Position numbers and translations under genes: made by a program. Shown here in pieces: positions 27,534-35,431 of a stretch of DNA of 64,000 nucleotides (position 1 is the stretch's first letter; each line of letters begins with the position of its first letter). The stretch is from Marinifilum breve (GTDB taxonomy: Bacteria > Bacteroidota > Bacteroidia > Bacteroidales > Marinifilaceae). Below the pieces are notes generated by a model. The model ran no database searches, was not told where the DNA came from, and worked only from the letters and a program-made list of their open reading frames with translations. The stretch lies in NCBI RefSeq assembly GCF_003202155.1, contig NZ_QFLI01000001.1, positions 434,001-498,000 of the forward strand. The letters run 5' to 3'.

Positions 27534-28739
27534 ATGAAACGGAAAAAACTACAAGCATTCTTCCTCTTTGCTTTGTTTTTAATGCCAGGCATTCTTGTAG
27601 CTCAAACAGCTGAAGAAATTATTGCCAAGCACATTGAAGCACACGGAGGAGCAGATAAATGGGAAAAAGTAGAAGCCCTAAAAATAAAAGGACGCTTTAC
27701 CGCTTTTAGTCTTGAAAAGGATTTTACAAGCTACAAAACAAAATGCGGCGCCTATTATTCGGATTTGTATTTAGGCGAGCAACACGTTTTCGAAGGATTT
27801 AATGGGAAATGCGGTTGGACCATTGATCCTTGGCAAGAGATTGAATATGCCAGAAACATCAATTCTAACGAAACCAATGTTTTCAAACAAAAAGCTGAAT
27901 TCTTTACTCCTTTTTTAAACTACAAGAAAAAAGGTCACAAGGTAGAGTACATAGGGAAAGAAAATGTTGATGGCGACGAAATGTTTGTACTAAAACTTAC
28001 ACGTGAAGATGGCAAATCGGAAAAATGGTACCTGAACACCAAAACTTATTTGGAGTACAAGTGTGAAGCACCATGGGTTGATTTTGCACAAGCCGTGCCA
28101 GCAGAAATGTATTTCGATGACTTTAGAAAGGTTGATGAAATTATTGTTCCTTTTTTTATTGAACGTATTTTTTGGCAACGTGATAGAATCACACAAATCG
28201 AAAGTGTAGAGCTTAACCCTAAAATCGATAAATCTTTGTTTGCAATGCCTAAACGCAAAGAGATTTCGAAATTGGCTTTTATGGAAGGCGACTGGGATGT
28301 AAAGCTTGAGTTTATGGGGCGTCGTGGCACTTATCGCGACAGAGGAAATACAGAATCATGCATTAAGTTTGCTTCTACCAACTTGCTACAAGAACAGATT
28401 AGTTACGAAAATGGTTTCCCAAACAACCTAAGCATTAACTTTACTTACGATGCTGGAACCAAGAAATACAGAATCGCTGCTTTCAACGATTTTACTTCAA
28501 CTTTCGACATGTTTCAGGGAGAATTAAAAGACAATATTTTGGTGATGGAAGATACACAGGTTAGCTACTCTGACAAGCCAAGCGCAACAAGAATGTGTCG
28601 CCAATTTATCTACACAAAAGTAGACAACAACCAATTTACTGTAGAAAACAAAATATCAACCGACGAAGGAAAAACCTGGAAACCACAAGCCAGATTAACC
28701 TATACAAGAAAATCTGAAAATACTTTAAGTAAGAAATAA
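27534..28739 (+). CDS. Exported two-domain protein: LolA-like N-half and DUF1579-like C-half
   Basis: The start is set at ATG 27534 (MKRKKLQAFFLFALFLMPGI) because the longer frame begins with TTG and would mask the signal peptide. The product is about 401 residues. The first half (AEEIIAKHIEAHGGADKWEK, then VEALKIKGRF ... VDGDEMFVLKLTREDGKSEK) looks like the outer-membrane-lipoprotein-sorting-protein-type beta fold. The second half (KLAFMEGDWDVKLEFMGRRG ... YENGFPNNLSINFTYDAGTK) resembles small beta-barrel DUF1579 proteins. It is likely co-transcribed with the propeller gene and followed by a terminator. The role is unknown. Confidence 0.7.
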   Translation: MKRKKLQAFFLFALFLMPGILVAQTAEEIIAKHIEAHGGADKWEKVEALKIKGRFTAFSLEKDFTSYKTKCGAYYSDLYLGEQHVFEGFNGKCGWTIDPWQEIEYARNINSNETNVFKQKAEFFTPFLNYKKKGHKVEYIGKENVDGDEMFVLKLTREDGKSEKWYLNTKTYLEYKCEAPWVDFAQAVPAEMYFDDFRKVDEIIVPFFIERIFWQRDRITQIESVELNPKIDKSLFAMPKRKEISKLAFMEGDWDVKLEFMGRRGTYRDRGNTESCIKFASTNLLQEQISYENGFPNNLSINFTYDAGTKKYRIAAFNDFTSTFDMFQGELKDNILVMEDTQVSYSDKPSATRMCRQFIYTKVDNNQFTVENKISTDEGKTWKPQARLTYTRKSENTLSKK

Positions 28740-28759
28740 ATACACTTGAACCTTTACGA

Positions 28760-28793
28760 AATCCTCATTCTCTTCGGAGTTTGGGGATTTTTT
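28760..28793 (+). terminator. Terminator with UUCG tetraloop
   Basis: The stem AATCCTC / GGGGATT (one G-T pair) encloses a small CTC-TTCG-GAG hairpin and is followed by six T residues. It lies 21 bases after the stop codon at 28739. Confidence 0.8.
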
Positions 28794-28800
28794 AGATAAA

Positions 28801-28829
28801 GAAAAACCCCGAGTTACTAAGTCGGGGTT
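28801..28829 (-). terminator. Terminator of the helical-protein gene
   Basis: On the minus strand AACCCCGA / TCGGGGTT forms an 8-bp stem followed by TTTTTC. A second inverted pair GGCACT / AGTGCC (28837-28867) lies between it and the stop codon at 28891. Confidence 0.8.
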
Positions 28830-28890
28830 AAGGCCTGGCACTCAATCAACCATTAAAAAAAAGTGCCGAACCAGAGCTTTACCTTTTTAA

Positions 28891-29607
28891 CTATTCATCG
28901 CTTTGTTCGTCTGTAACCATCTCTTCAACAGACTCTTCCTTTTTACCATTAGCTGTAACAGGAAATTTAAACCACTTCAGCATCTCATCATTACCTTCGT
29001 AAATATATTTTGCAGCTTTTACGTACTTTGCCAAGCTTTCATACAAAACGTTTAACGCTTCTATTCGTTGTTCTGTTGCTCTGCCACGTTCAACCATACA
29101 TTTGGTCTGAGCATCCATCAAGGTCTTTAAATTATTCTTTCTTTCATCAATTTTGGTAAACATTTCTTCTGTCCAGGCCGTTTTCATCAAGTCCTCTTTA
29201 TGCAAGTTTACCATGAATTGAAAATCAGAATAGAACATATACATGTTTTTGGCAGATTTACGCGCATCCAAGTAATCATTAAAGCCAAACTGATTCCAAA
29301 GGTTCTTATCATTCGGAAATACCAATTCAATATCAAACTTGCAGCGCTGATACAATTTGGCACATTCTTCTACCTCCTTATTAATATTGTCGGTAGCTTT
29401 TGCCTGAATATCGATATGAACTTTATCGGAAGGAATACTACTTGCAGCATTATACTGATCTTTTATTAGCTGTAAAGTTTCTGGCTTAAAGTAAGTCGAG
29501 AAGGATTCAAATTTTGAATGTTCTTCATCAAGTATGCTTATGGTTTGACTTGAAAAACTAATAAAAACTGCATCGGAGCAGTTGTAGAGTCTTGTATTAC
29601 TAGTCAT
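28891..29607 (-). CDS. Uncharacterised helical protein of about 240 residues, repeat-associated
   Basis: A 238-residue, charged, almost entirely helical protein with no signal peptide and no membrane segment. Recognisable blocks are NLWNQFGFNDYLDARKSAKN, ERIEALNVLYESLAKYVK-like helices near the C-terminus (EQRIEALNVLYESLAKYVKA) and GNDEMLKWFKFP, which I associate with a poorly described family widespread in Bacteroidota. The last 20 residues are acidic and probably disordered. The gene is monocistronic with its own terminator. About 460 bases upstream, on the same strand, lies a 13-unit 21-bp repeat array, an arrangement matched at 61874-62925. The function is unknown. Confidence 0.75.
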   Translation of the reverse strand: MTSNTRLYNCSDAVFISFSSQTISILDEEHSKFESFSTYFKPETLQLIKDQYNAASSIPSDKVHIDIQAKATDNINKEVEECAKLYQRCKFDIELVFPNDKNLWNQFGFNDYLDARKSAKNMYMFYSDFQFMVNLHKEDLMKTAWTEEMFTKIDERKNNLKTLMDAQTKCMVERGRATEQRIEALNVLYESLAKYVKAAKYIYEGNDEMLKWFKFPVTANGKKEESVEEMVTDEQSDE

Positions 29608-30064
29608 GTTATAATTTTATTTAAGTAAGTTTTAATTTTTATATGAATTTAAAGACTCCTATTATTATGTCCAAATAATTCTTTAGTTATTTTTTAACAT
29701 TAACATTTTTTTTTAAACATCTATTTATATTTTATCTGCTGATTTACTTCCATATAACCATACTAAGTCCGAAAACACAGATCTCCCAACACAGCTTAAA
29801 TAAAATTAAACAATCATATATTATAATCATCCCCTATACATTCCACCAACCAATATTTTTATTACCGAGTTAAATTTTAATAAAAAATATAAATTCTTTA
29901 CATTATATATGTCATGATTTCTCAAGCAAGCAACAGTAGTTTATACCCCACGTTAACTTTTGCTGCAAATTATTTTTTCCTCCATCACATTTTAATGCAA
30001 TCCTTACTCTTAAAAAGTAGCCACTTTCTAAATAAATCAACCAATATTTTTATAGTCTACCATA
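29608..30064. other. AT-rich gene-free stretch between helical-protein gene and repeat array
   Basis: About 457 bases, strongly AT-rich with many A- and T-runs. I see no credible gene; a 62-codon frame at 29914-30102 on the plus strand lacks a start context or recognisable product. The promoter of the minus-strand gene probably lies here. The strand-specific heptad pattern of the neighbouring array fades out into it. Confidence 0.5.
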
Positions 30065-30337
30065 CTCCACCACTATATTGCTTCTATCCACTTCCTATTT
30101 AATGTTATTGAGAAGTGTGTTATGATACTACATGACTCGGTTATTCAACAACAACAACATATTATTGTATTCCACCAATCGGTTATAATTCTTTAATAAC
30201 ATATTGCCTTATTCCATTAAGGTGTTGTAATTTTTGTGCGTTAGGTTGATGTATTCCACCGCTCGGTTGCGATTTTCCACTACTCTGTTGAGGTTTTCCA
30301 GTGCTCGGTTGAAGTTTTCCACCGCTCGGTTGAGGTT
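30065..30337 (-). repeat. 21-bp degenerate tandem repeat array, 13 units
   Basis: Thirteen units in exact 21-bp register. The four best are 30254-30274, 30275-30295, 30296-30316 and 30317-30337, with a plus-strand core TTCCACCGCTCGGTTG. Each contains the small dyad ACCG-CT-CGGT. Units farther left decay progressively. Twenty-one bp is seven codons: on the minus strand the array reads heptads such as ENLNRAV, ENFNRAL, ENLNRVV and ENRNRAV, and an ATG at 30343 opens a 44-codon frame ending at 30209. There are no spacers, so it is not CRISPR. 30338-30729 beyond it shows no further feature. Confidence 0.85.
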
Positions 30338-30729
30338 TTCCATCAGGGCTACTTAGTTTTTATTTTGATAACACTTACCACCCTAATATACCAATTCATT
30401 AATATGTAACAACTCTCTATAGCTAGGCAAAATCAATCTTCAACTTATCTCCAAAAAGAATATAATTTCCCTTGCATACATACAATCATTGCATGCTAAA
30501 GTAATTTTAAGCCCCACCTATTCTATAATAGACATCGTTCATAGTTAACTAAAACGTATCATACAGCAAACTATTAGACCACTATCGTAAAATTCCAAAC
30601 CGATTCAATAATTTACACATCTGACACTTACACAAGCAAACAACAATTGACAACTATTTTTTACGTTGAATATCATAATAATTTAGAAATTATTATATAG
30701 CTTTAGCATAAATCAAAACCCCAACCCAA

Positions 30730-33099
30730 ATGTTTAGAAACTACCTTAAAACTGCTATTCGCAACTTGCGGAACAATATTACATTTACCCTAATTAACAC
30801 CGTTGGTCTTTCCATTGCATTGGCGGCATCTTTTATTATCGTTCTTTTTGTAATTAACCAGCTAAGTTTTAATCAAACACATAAAAACAAAGGTTCTGTA
30901 TATAGGGTGATTAATCATTATATCAACTTTGATATCAATAGTGATCAAACTCCATATATATTAAGCGAAACAATGAAGGAAATAATCCCTCAGGTTTCGA
31001 AAGCCAGCAATATTCGACAGGTAAGATCATTTAAAATTCAATTACAGAATGAAAACATAAACATGAAAAGGGTTGTTGGTTGTCAGTCTGATATTTTTGA
31101 CATTTTTACCATTCCACTCATACATGGTCATAACAACGGGGAATTGCTTACGGACAAACAATCCATTTGTATTTCAGAATCGACAGCAAAGAAAATTTTC
31201 GGCACCAATAATGCAATGGGAAAAGAAATACTTGCTACGGTTGACAAAGTAGAACACACCTTTACAGTTAAAGCTGTTTTTAAAGACCTCCCTAAAAACT
31301 CCACCTTTCGCCCAAATTGCTTAATCAACGGTCTACACAATATCCCGCGCTTTAACAAACACTTTAATACTGAAAACATTGAAACCAATTGGGAATACAA
31401 CCTATGCAACACTTGGGTAAAACTAACAGATAGCAGGCAAGCCGAAGAGGTTGATAAACAATTGAAGAGTTTTGAAAGCAAGTATCTTAATAACAAAAAA
31501 GAATTTTCGTATTTTCTTCAAAACCTGTCGGATGTATACCTTAACTCAAAACACATTCAAACCAACGACTTAAAAGGCAATTGGAATTCTATTAAAATAT
31601 TTATTGCCATAGCCATAGCAATTATACTTGTGGCTCTCATTAATTACGTAATCCTATCAACAGCCGTATCCTCAAACCGATCGACAGAAATAGGGATTAG
31701 AAAAACATTTGGCGCGGCTAACAAACAAGTAAGCCTACAGTTTTTAACCGAATCACTTATTTTATCGGTTATGGTATTACCCATAGCCATACTCCTAATG
31801 ATTCTTGCAAGGCCCTATGCCGAAAGTTTATTCGAAACTAGTCTTCCAATAATACAGGGTAATGTTGTTTATTATCTGCTGGCCTATCTATTCTTGAGCA
31901 TTCTTATTGGTTTCCTTGCCGGATTATATACATCCTTGGGGTTATCAAGGCTAAAAGTTGTAGATATACTGAAAGTTAAAATTGTACAAGGCAACAAGAA
32001 GAACTTTGTGCGTTCATCATTAATTATCTTGCAGTTGATTATCTTCTGTTTTTTTGTTGCTTGCGCTTTTGTGATTAATGCTCAATATCAACTTGCCATT
32101 AGTAAGAACCCTGGCTTTCACAATAAGAACATTCTACTGGCAAATGTTCAAAACGAAAAATTACTTAAGCCCTTCCTAAACGAAGTTAAACAACACTCGA
32201 GTGTAATTAAAGCAGGAGGAGCTGCTCGTGGCCTACCAACCTACAGTAGTGCCACAATGATGTTTCCACACCAGAAGAACAAGGAAGAGTTAGTAAAGGT
32301 AGAAGGATTTTTTGTGGATTATGGATTTTTGGAAACCATGGGGGTAGAATTAGTGGAGGGTCGTTACTTTGCCAATAACAATGCCAGTGATTCTAAAACA
32401 GCTTGTATTTTAAACGAAACTGCAGTTAAAGCTTTCGGTATAGAAAATGCAGTAGGCAACAAACTGCAAACATACAACATTATAGGCGTGGTAAAAGATT
32501 TTTACCTACACTCCTTTCATAGCGAAGTTCCACCATTAATGATCGTAGTAACTGACAACTATCTTTCGCAAATTGCCATACAATATCATGAAGAATCAAA
32601 AGAAGATCTTCTCTCCTATTTGCACACTTCATGGAATAAATTGTCTCCTGATACCAAACTGGAGGTAAGTACCGTGGAAGATTTGATTAAACAGATGTAT
32701 GCTGGCGAGAGAAACAAGTTTACCATTGTAAGCATCTTTGCATTTTTTACTATGCTAATTGCCTCGTTTGGTTTATTTGGACTTACATTATTTATTGCCC
32801 GAAGCAGAACCAAAGAAATTGGAATAAGAAAAGTTTTAGGCTGCTCAGAAATGGATATCATCTACTCTTTTGTGAAAACCAATATCATTTACGTGACCAT
32901 TGCTTGTATCTTATCTATCCCAATTACCAATTATGCAATGAATATCTGGTTAAAGGATTACGCATTAAAGACGGATATTGAATGGAGTTTTTACACGTTT
33001 ACTTTTCTTATTGCAAGTATTGTAGTGATTGTAACAGTGCTTACACATTCGTATCGAGCATCAAAATTAGATCCCGTTAAATCCTTGAGGTATGAATAA
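30730..33099 (+). CDS. MacB/FtsX-type ABC transporter permease
   Basis: A 789-residue protein of the large Bacteroidota permease family. It opens with the typical FRNYLKTAIRNLRNNITFTL, then a first transmembrane helix (LSIALAASFIIVLFVINQLS), a MacB-type periplasmic domain (about 50-270), an FtsX core with three helices (about 285-425), a second periplasmic domain (about 470-660) and a final FtsX core (about 675-785, with RSRTKEIGIRKVLGCSEMDI). The sequence TEIGIRKTFGAANKQVSLQF repeats that coupling-helix motif in the first half. No ATPase gene is adjacent, so it must pair with one elsewhere. Substrates of this family are often peptides or lipoproteins. Confidence 0.9.
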   Translation: MFRNYLKTAIRNLRNNITFTLINTVGLSIALAASFIIVLFVINQLSFNQTHKNKGSVYRVINHYINFDINSDQTPYILSETMKEIIPQVSKASNIRQVRSFKIQLQNENINMKRVVGCQSDIFDIFTIPLIHGHNNGELLTDKQSICISESTAKKIFGTNNAMGKEILATVDKVEHTFTVKAVFKDLPKNSTFRPNCLINGLHNIPRFNKHFNTENIETNWEYNLCNTWVKLTDSRQAEEVDKQLKSFESKYLNNKKEFSYFLQNLSDVYLNSKHIQTNDLKGNWNSIKIFIAIAIAIILVALINYVILSTAVSSNRSTEIGIRKTFGAANKQVSLQFLTESLILSVMVLPIAILLMILARPYAESLFETSLPIIQGNVVYYLLAYLFLSILIGFLAGLYTSLGLSRLKVVDILKVKIVQGNKKNFVRSSLIILQLIIFCFFVACAFVINAQYQLAISKNPGFHNKNILLANVQNEKLLKPFLNEVKQHSSVIKAGGAARGLPTYSSATMMFPHQKNKEELVKVEGFFVDYGFLETMGVELVEGRYFANNNASDSKTACILNETAVKAFGIENAVGNKLQTYNIIGVVKDFYLHSFHSEVPPLMIVVTDNYLSQIAIQYHEESKEDLLSYLHTSWNKLSPDTKLEVSTVEDLIKQMYAGERNKFTIVSIFAFFTMLIASFGLFGLTLFIARSRTKEIGIRKVLGCSEMDIIYSFVKTNIIYVTIACILSIPITNYAMNIWLKDYALKTDIEWSFYTFTFLIASIVVIVTVLTHSYRASKLDPVKSLRYE

Positions 33100-33140
33100 G
33101 CCGATATCAAAAACAAACAAGCATTATAAATTTTAATCGC

Positions 33141-33341
33141 ATGAACATTATCTATACCATACTAATTGGCATTCTACACATATTCGCCTTGATAGATGCC
33201 CTTAAAAATGCAAAAGAGCGAAATGGTGCCTTCAGGATCTTATTGGCCTTCTTCCCTCCTCTTTTGGGTCCAATTATTTATTTTCTGACCAAAAAGAAGA
33301 GCAAAAGAGAATTCATGAAAGGCAAAAGAAGATATTCTTAA
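33141..33341 (+). CDS. Small PLDc_N-type membrane protein
   Basis: A 66-residue protein with two hydrophobic helices (YTILIGILHIFALIDAL and FRILLAFFPPLLGPIIYFLT) and a lysine/arginine-rich tail. The P-L-L-G-P-I-I-Y-F segment matches the short membrane module found at the N-terminus of cardiolipin synthases and as stand-alone proteins. It lies 42 bases after the permease gene and 13 bases before the next gene, in a probable operon. The function is not known. Confidence 0.75.
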   Translation: MNIIYTILIGILHIFALIDALKNAKERNGAFRILLAFFPPLLGPIIYFLTKKKSKREFMKGKRRYS

Positions 33342-33353
33342 TATGATTAGCAT

Positions 33354-34307
33354 ATGATGAAAGAAAAGCACACCATTGCATTCTATAACCTTGAGAACTT
33401 TTTCGACACGAAGGATGATCCGAAAAAGAACGACAATGACTATTTGCCCAATGGTAGTAATCATTGGACAGAGAATCGCTATATAAATAAGTTGGAGCAC
33501 ATTACAGCTGCCATCGCATCTATTCAAGAGAGCAAGTTACCAATAGCCATTGGTGTTGCCGAAATTGAGAATGCCGCTGTGTTAAAAGATCTGATTTATC
33601 AGCCTGCATTTAAAGGAGAATATGACTATGTACATTTCGATAGTCCTGACAGAAGAGGCATTGATGTTGCTCTACTCTACAATCAAAAAGAAGTAGAAAT
33701 TTTAGACTCAGAAAAAATACCTGTTAGATTGAATGGCAATTCTCATTTTGCAACCAGAGATATTTTGTATGCAAAAACGAAGATAGAGAATAATATCATT
33801 CATTTTTTTGTGAATCATTGGCCATCGAGAGGTGAAGGTATTTTGGCATCGAATCCAAAACGCATTGCAGCTGCCGAATGTCTACACCAAAAAGCAAAAA
33901 CCATTCTTTCCGAAGATATGGATGCCAAAATCGTGATCATGGGAGATTTTAACGATTTACCAGTAAGTAAATCCATCAGCAAACATCTAAATGCCAAATC
34001 GCATAGGAACATTAACACGTACGAATTTTACAACCTGGCAACAATTCCTTACGAAAAGAAACTAGGTAGCTTATTTGCCAAAAAACATTGGCTCATGTTC
34101 GATCAAATCATTATCAGCAAAGGAATGCTAAACGGAGAAGGAATTACAATAAGCAGCCCTCGCCTAACCATTCACGGTGATAAAAGTTTGTTGTATTTCG
34201 ACCAACAAGCTGGAATATACAAACCCAACCGAACTTATTCGTACCACACCTATCATGGTGGCACATCAGATCATTTACCAGTATATGTTGAGTTGGATAA
34301 AAACTAA
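33354..34307 (+). CDS. Endonuclease/exonuclease/phosphatase-family protein
   Basis: A 317-residue protein with the EEP fold signatures: IAFYNLENFFDT (metal-binding Asn and the first strand), IGVAEIENAAVLKDL (metal-binding Glu), VNHWPSRGEG, IVIMGDFNDLPVSKSI (catalytic Asp/Asn) and the terminal GGTSDHLPVYVELD (His). There is no signal peptide. Family members cleave phosphodiester or phosphomonoester bonds in nucleic acids, lipids or inositol phosphates; the substrate here cannot be told. It starts 13 bases after the small membrane protein gene and ends at a strong terminator. Confidence 0.88.
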   Translation: MMKEKHTIAFYNLENFFDTKDDPKKNDNDYLPNGSNHWTENRYINKLEHITAAIASIQESKLPIAIGVAEIENAAVLKDLIYQPAFKGEYDYVHFDSPDRRGIDVALLYNQKEVEILDSEKIPVRLNGNSHFATRDILYAKTKIENNIIHFFVNHWPSRGEGILASNPKRIAAAECLHQKAKTILSEDMDAKIVIMGDFNDLPVSKSISKHLNAKSHRNINTYEFYNLATIPYEKKLGSLFAKKHWLMFDQIIISKGMLNGEGITISSPRLTIHGDKSLLYFDQQAGIYKPNRTYSYHTYHGGTSDHLPVYVELDKN

Positions 34308-34310
34308 CAA

Positions 34311-34341
34311 AAAAGCTGCCAATCATCGATTGGCAGCTTTT
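34311..34341. terminator. Bidirectional terminator between EEP gene and ridA
   Basis: A 14-bp perfect stem AAAAGCTGCCAATC / GATTGGCAGCTTTT with a 3-base loop lies between convergent genes; both exits end in T-rich arms. Confidence 0.93.
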
Positions 34342-34362
34342 AATATATCTTGGTAAATTAAA

Positions 34363-34740
34363 TTACTTCACAGCAATGGTTTCAATTTCAACCAAAGCAC
34401 CTAGAGGAAGATCCTTAACAGCAAATGCTGCACGTGCAGGACAATCTTCTTTGTTATATTCGCCATAAACTTCGTTCATTACAGCAAAGTTTGAAATATC
34501 GCTCAACAAACAAGTTGATTTAACTACATCTTTAAAGCTATAACCAGCTTCTTCCAAGATGTAACCAATGTTCTTCATTACTTGTTCAGTTTGCTCTTTC
34601 ACACCACCCTCAACAAATTTTCCGGTAGCAACATCAACAGGAAGCTGACCTGAGATGTATAAAGTTCCGTTTGCTTCTACTGCCTGGCTGTATGGTCCGA
34701 TTGCCTTAGGCGCTTTTTCTGAATTAATACACTTTTTCAT
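34363..34740 (-). CDS. ridA: RidA-family 2-iminobutanoate/2-iminopropanoate deaminase
   Basis: A 125-residue protein of standard YjgF/RidA length. Motifs: APKAIGPYSQAVEANGTLYI near the N-terminus, SGQLPVDVATGK, QTEQVMKNIGYILEEAGYSF, and the active-site Arg in CPARAAFAVKDLPLGALVEI with the following acidic residues. It hydrolyses reactive enamine/imine intermediates made by PLP enzymes such as threonine dehydratase. It is monocistronic, divergent from the glutamine amidotransferase gene and convergent with the EEP gene. Confidence 0.95.
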   Translation of the reverse strand: MKKCINSEKAPKAIGPYSQAVEANGTLYISGQLPVDVATGKFVEGGVKEQTEQVMKNIGYILEEAGYSFKDVVKSTCLLSDISNFAVMNEVYGEYNKEDCPARAAFAVKDLPLGALVEIETIAVK

Positions 34741-34778
34741 TTCAGTTAATAATTAGTATTTGTTAAAAATTCATTTAT

Positions 34779-34792
34779 TTTGCGGTCGCAAA
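34779..34792. promoter_or_regulatory. Palindrome between ridA and the amidotransferase gene
   Basis: TTTGCG-GT-CGCAAA is a perfect inverted repeat with a 2-base centre, 20 bases before the ATG at 34813. TATTTTG (34776-34782) just precedes it and is one base short of the TAnnTTTG element. It may be the promoter core of the amidotransferase gene. Confidence 0.4.
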
Positions 34793-34812
34793 GTTAAAAG
34801 AAAAAAGCATTA

Positions 34813-35379
34813 ATGAGAATAGCTATTATAGATAATTACGATTCATTCACTTATAATTTATCTCACATTGTTGAGCAATACTGCGATAAGTGTATTGTGA
34901 TGAGAAACAACCAAGTTGATTGGGAAGAATTAGCCGCATGCGATCGTATTATTTTTTCTCCTGGTCCAGGATTACCATCAGAGGTGAAGGTAATGGGAGA
35001 AATTCTGGATAAATATGCAGGACAAAAAGCTATTCTGGGAGTTTGTTTAGGAATGCAGTATATTGCCGAATATTACGGCGCTAGCATATACAATTTACCT
35101 GTAATTATTCACGGAATCCCTAAAGCAACTCACATTACAGAACCTTCTGAAATTCTTTTTAACAACCTTCCTGACACATTTAACTCAGGGAGGTATCACT
35201 CCTGGGCTGTTTCGAGAGAACAATTTCCAAATTGCCTTAGCATCACCTCTACCGATGAAAATGAAGTGATCATGTCGATACGCCATAAAGAATTGGATTT
35301 ATGCGGTGTACAATTTCATCCGGAATCTATAATGACGGATAGAGGAAATTTAATGCTGAAAAACTGGATTCTTGGATAA
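34813..35379 (+). CDS. Class I glutamine amidotransferase, anthranilate/aminodeoxychorismate synthase component II
   Basis: A 188-residue protein. Triad motifs: LGVCLGMQYIAEYYGA (nucleophilic Cys) and VQFHPESIMTDRG (His and Glu). The N-terminal IIDNYDSFTYNLSHIVEQY and FSPGPGLPSEV (oxyanion-hole PGPG) are diagnostic of TrpG/PabA. It supplies ammonia from glutamine to a TrpE- or PabB-type partner. No partner gene lies in the window. An isolated copy away from trp genes is more often PabA (folate synthesis), but the sequence does not settle this. Confidence 0.92.
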   Translation: MRIAIIDNYDSFTYNLSHIVEQYCDKCIVMRNNQVDWEELAACDRIIFSPGPGLPSEVKVMGEILDKYAGQKAILGVCLGMQYIAEYYGASIYNLPVIIHGIPKATHITEPSEILFNNLPDTFNSGRYHSWAVSREQFPNCLSITSTDENEVIMSIRHKELDLCGVQFHPESIMTDRGNLMLKNWILG

Positions 35380-35406
35380 AAAAAAGAGCTGCAATACTGC
35401 AACTCT
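35377..35406 (-). terminator. Terminator of lptD
   Basis: On the minus strand AGAG(T)TGCA / TGCA(G)CTCT pairs with one internal mismatch and a 4-base loop, followed by eight T residues. It lies 26 bases past the lptD stop codon and overlaps the end of the amidotransferase gene by three bases. Confidence 0.75.
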
Positions 35407-35431
35407 AACTTTCTATATTGATTATACTACT

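Noticed and set aside
29914-30102. 62-codon plus-strand frame in the AT-rich gap
   Set aside because: No plausible ribosome binding site or family, biased composition from T-rich DNA, and partial overlap with the repeat array.
30065-30337. CRISPR array or functional coiled-coil gene
   Set aside because: No spacers, and the heptad frame is broken by stop codons after 44 codons; it is kept as a repeat array only.
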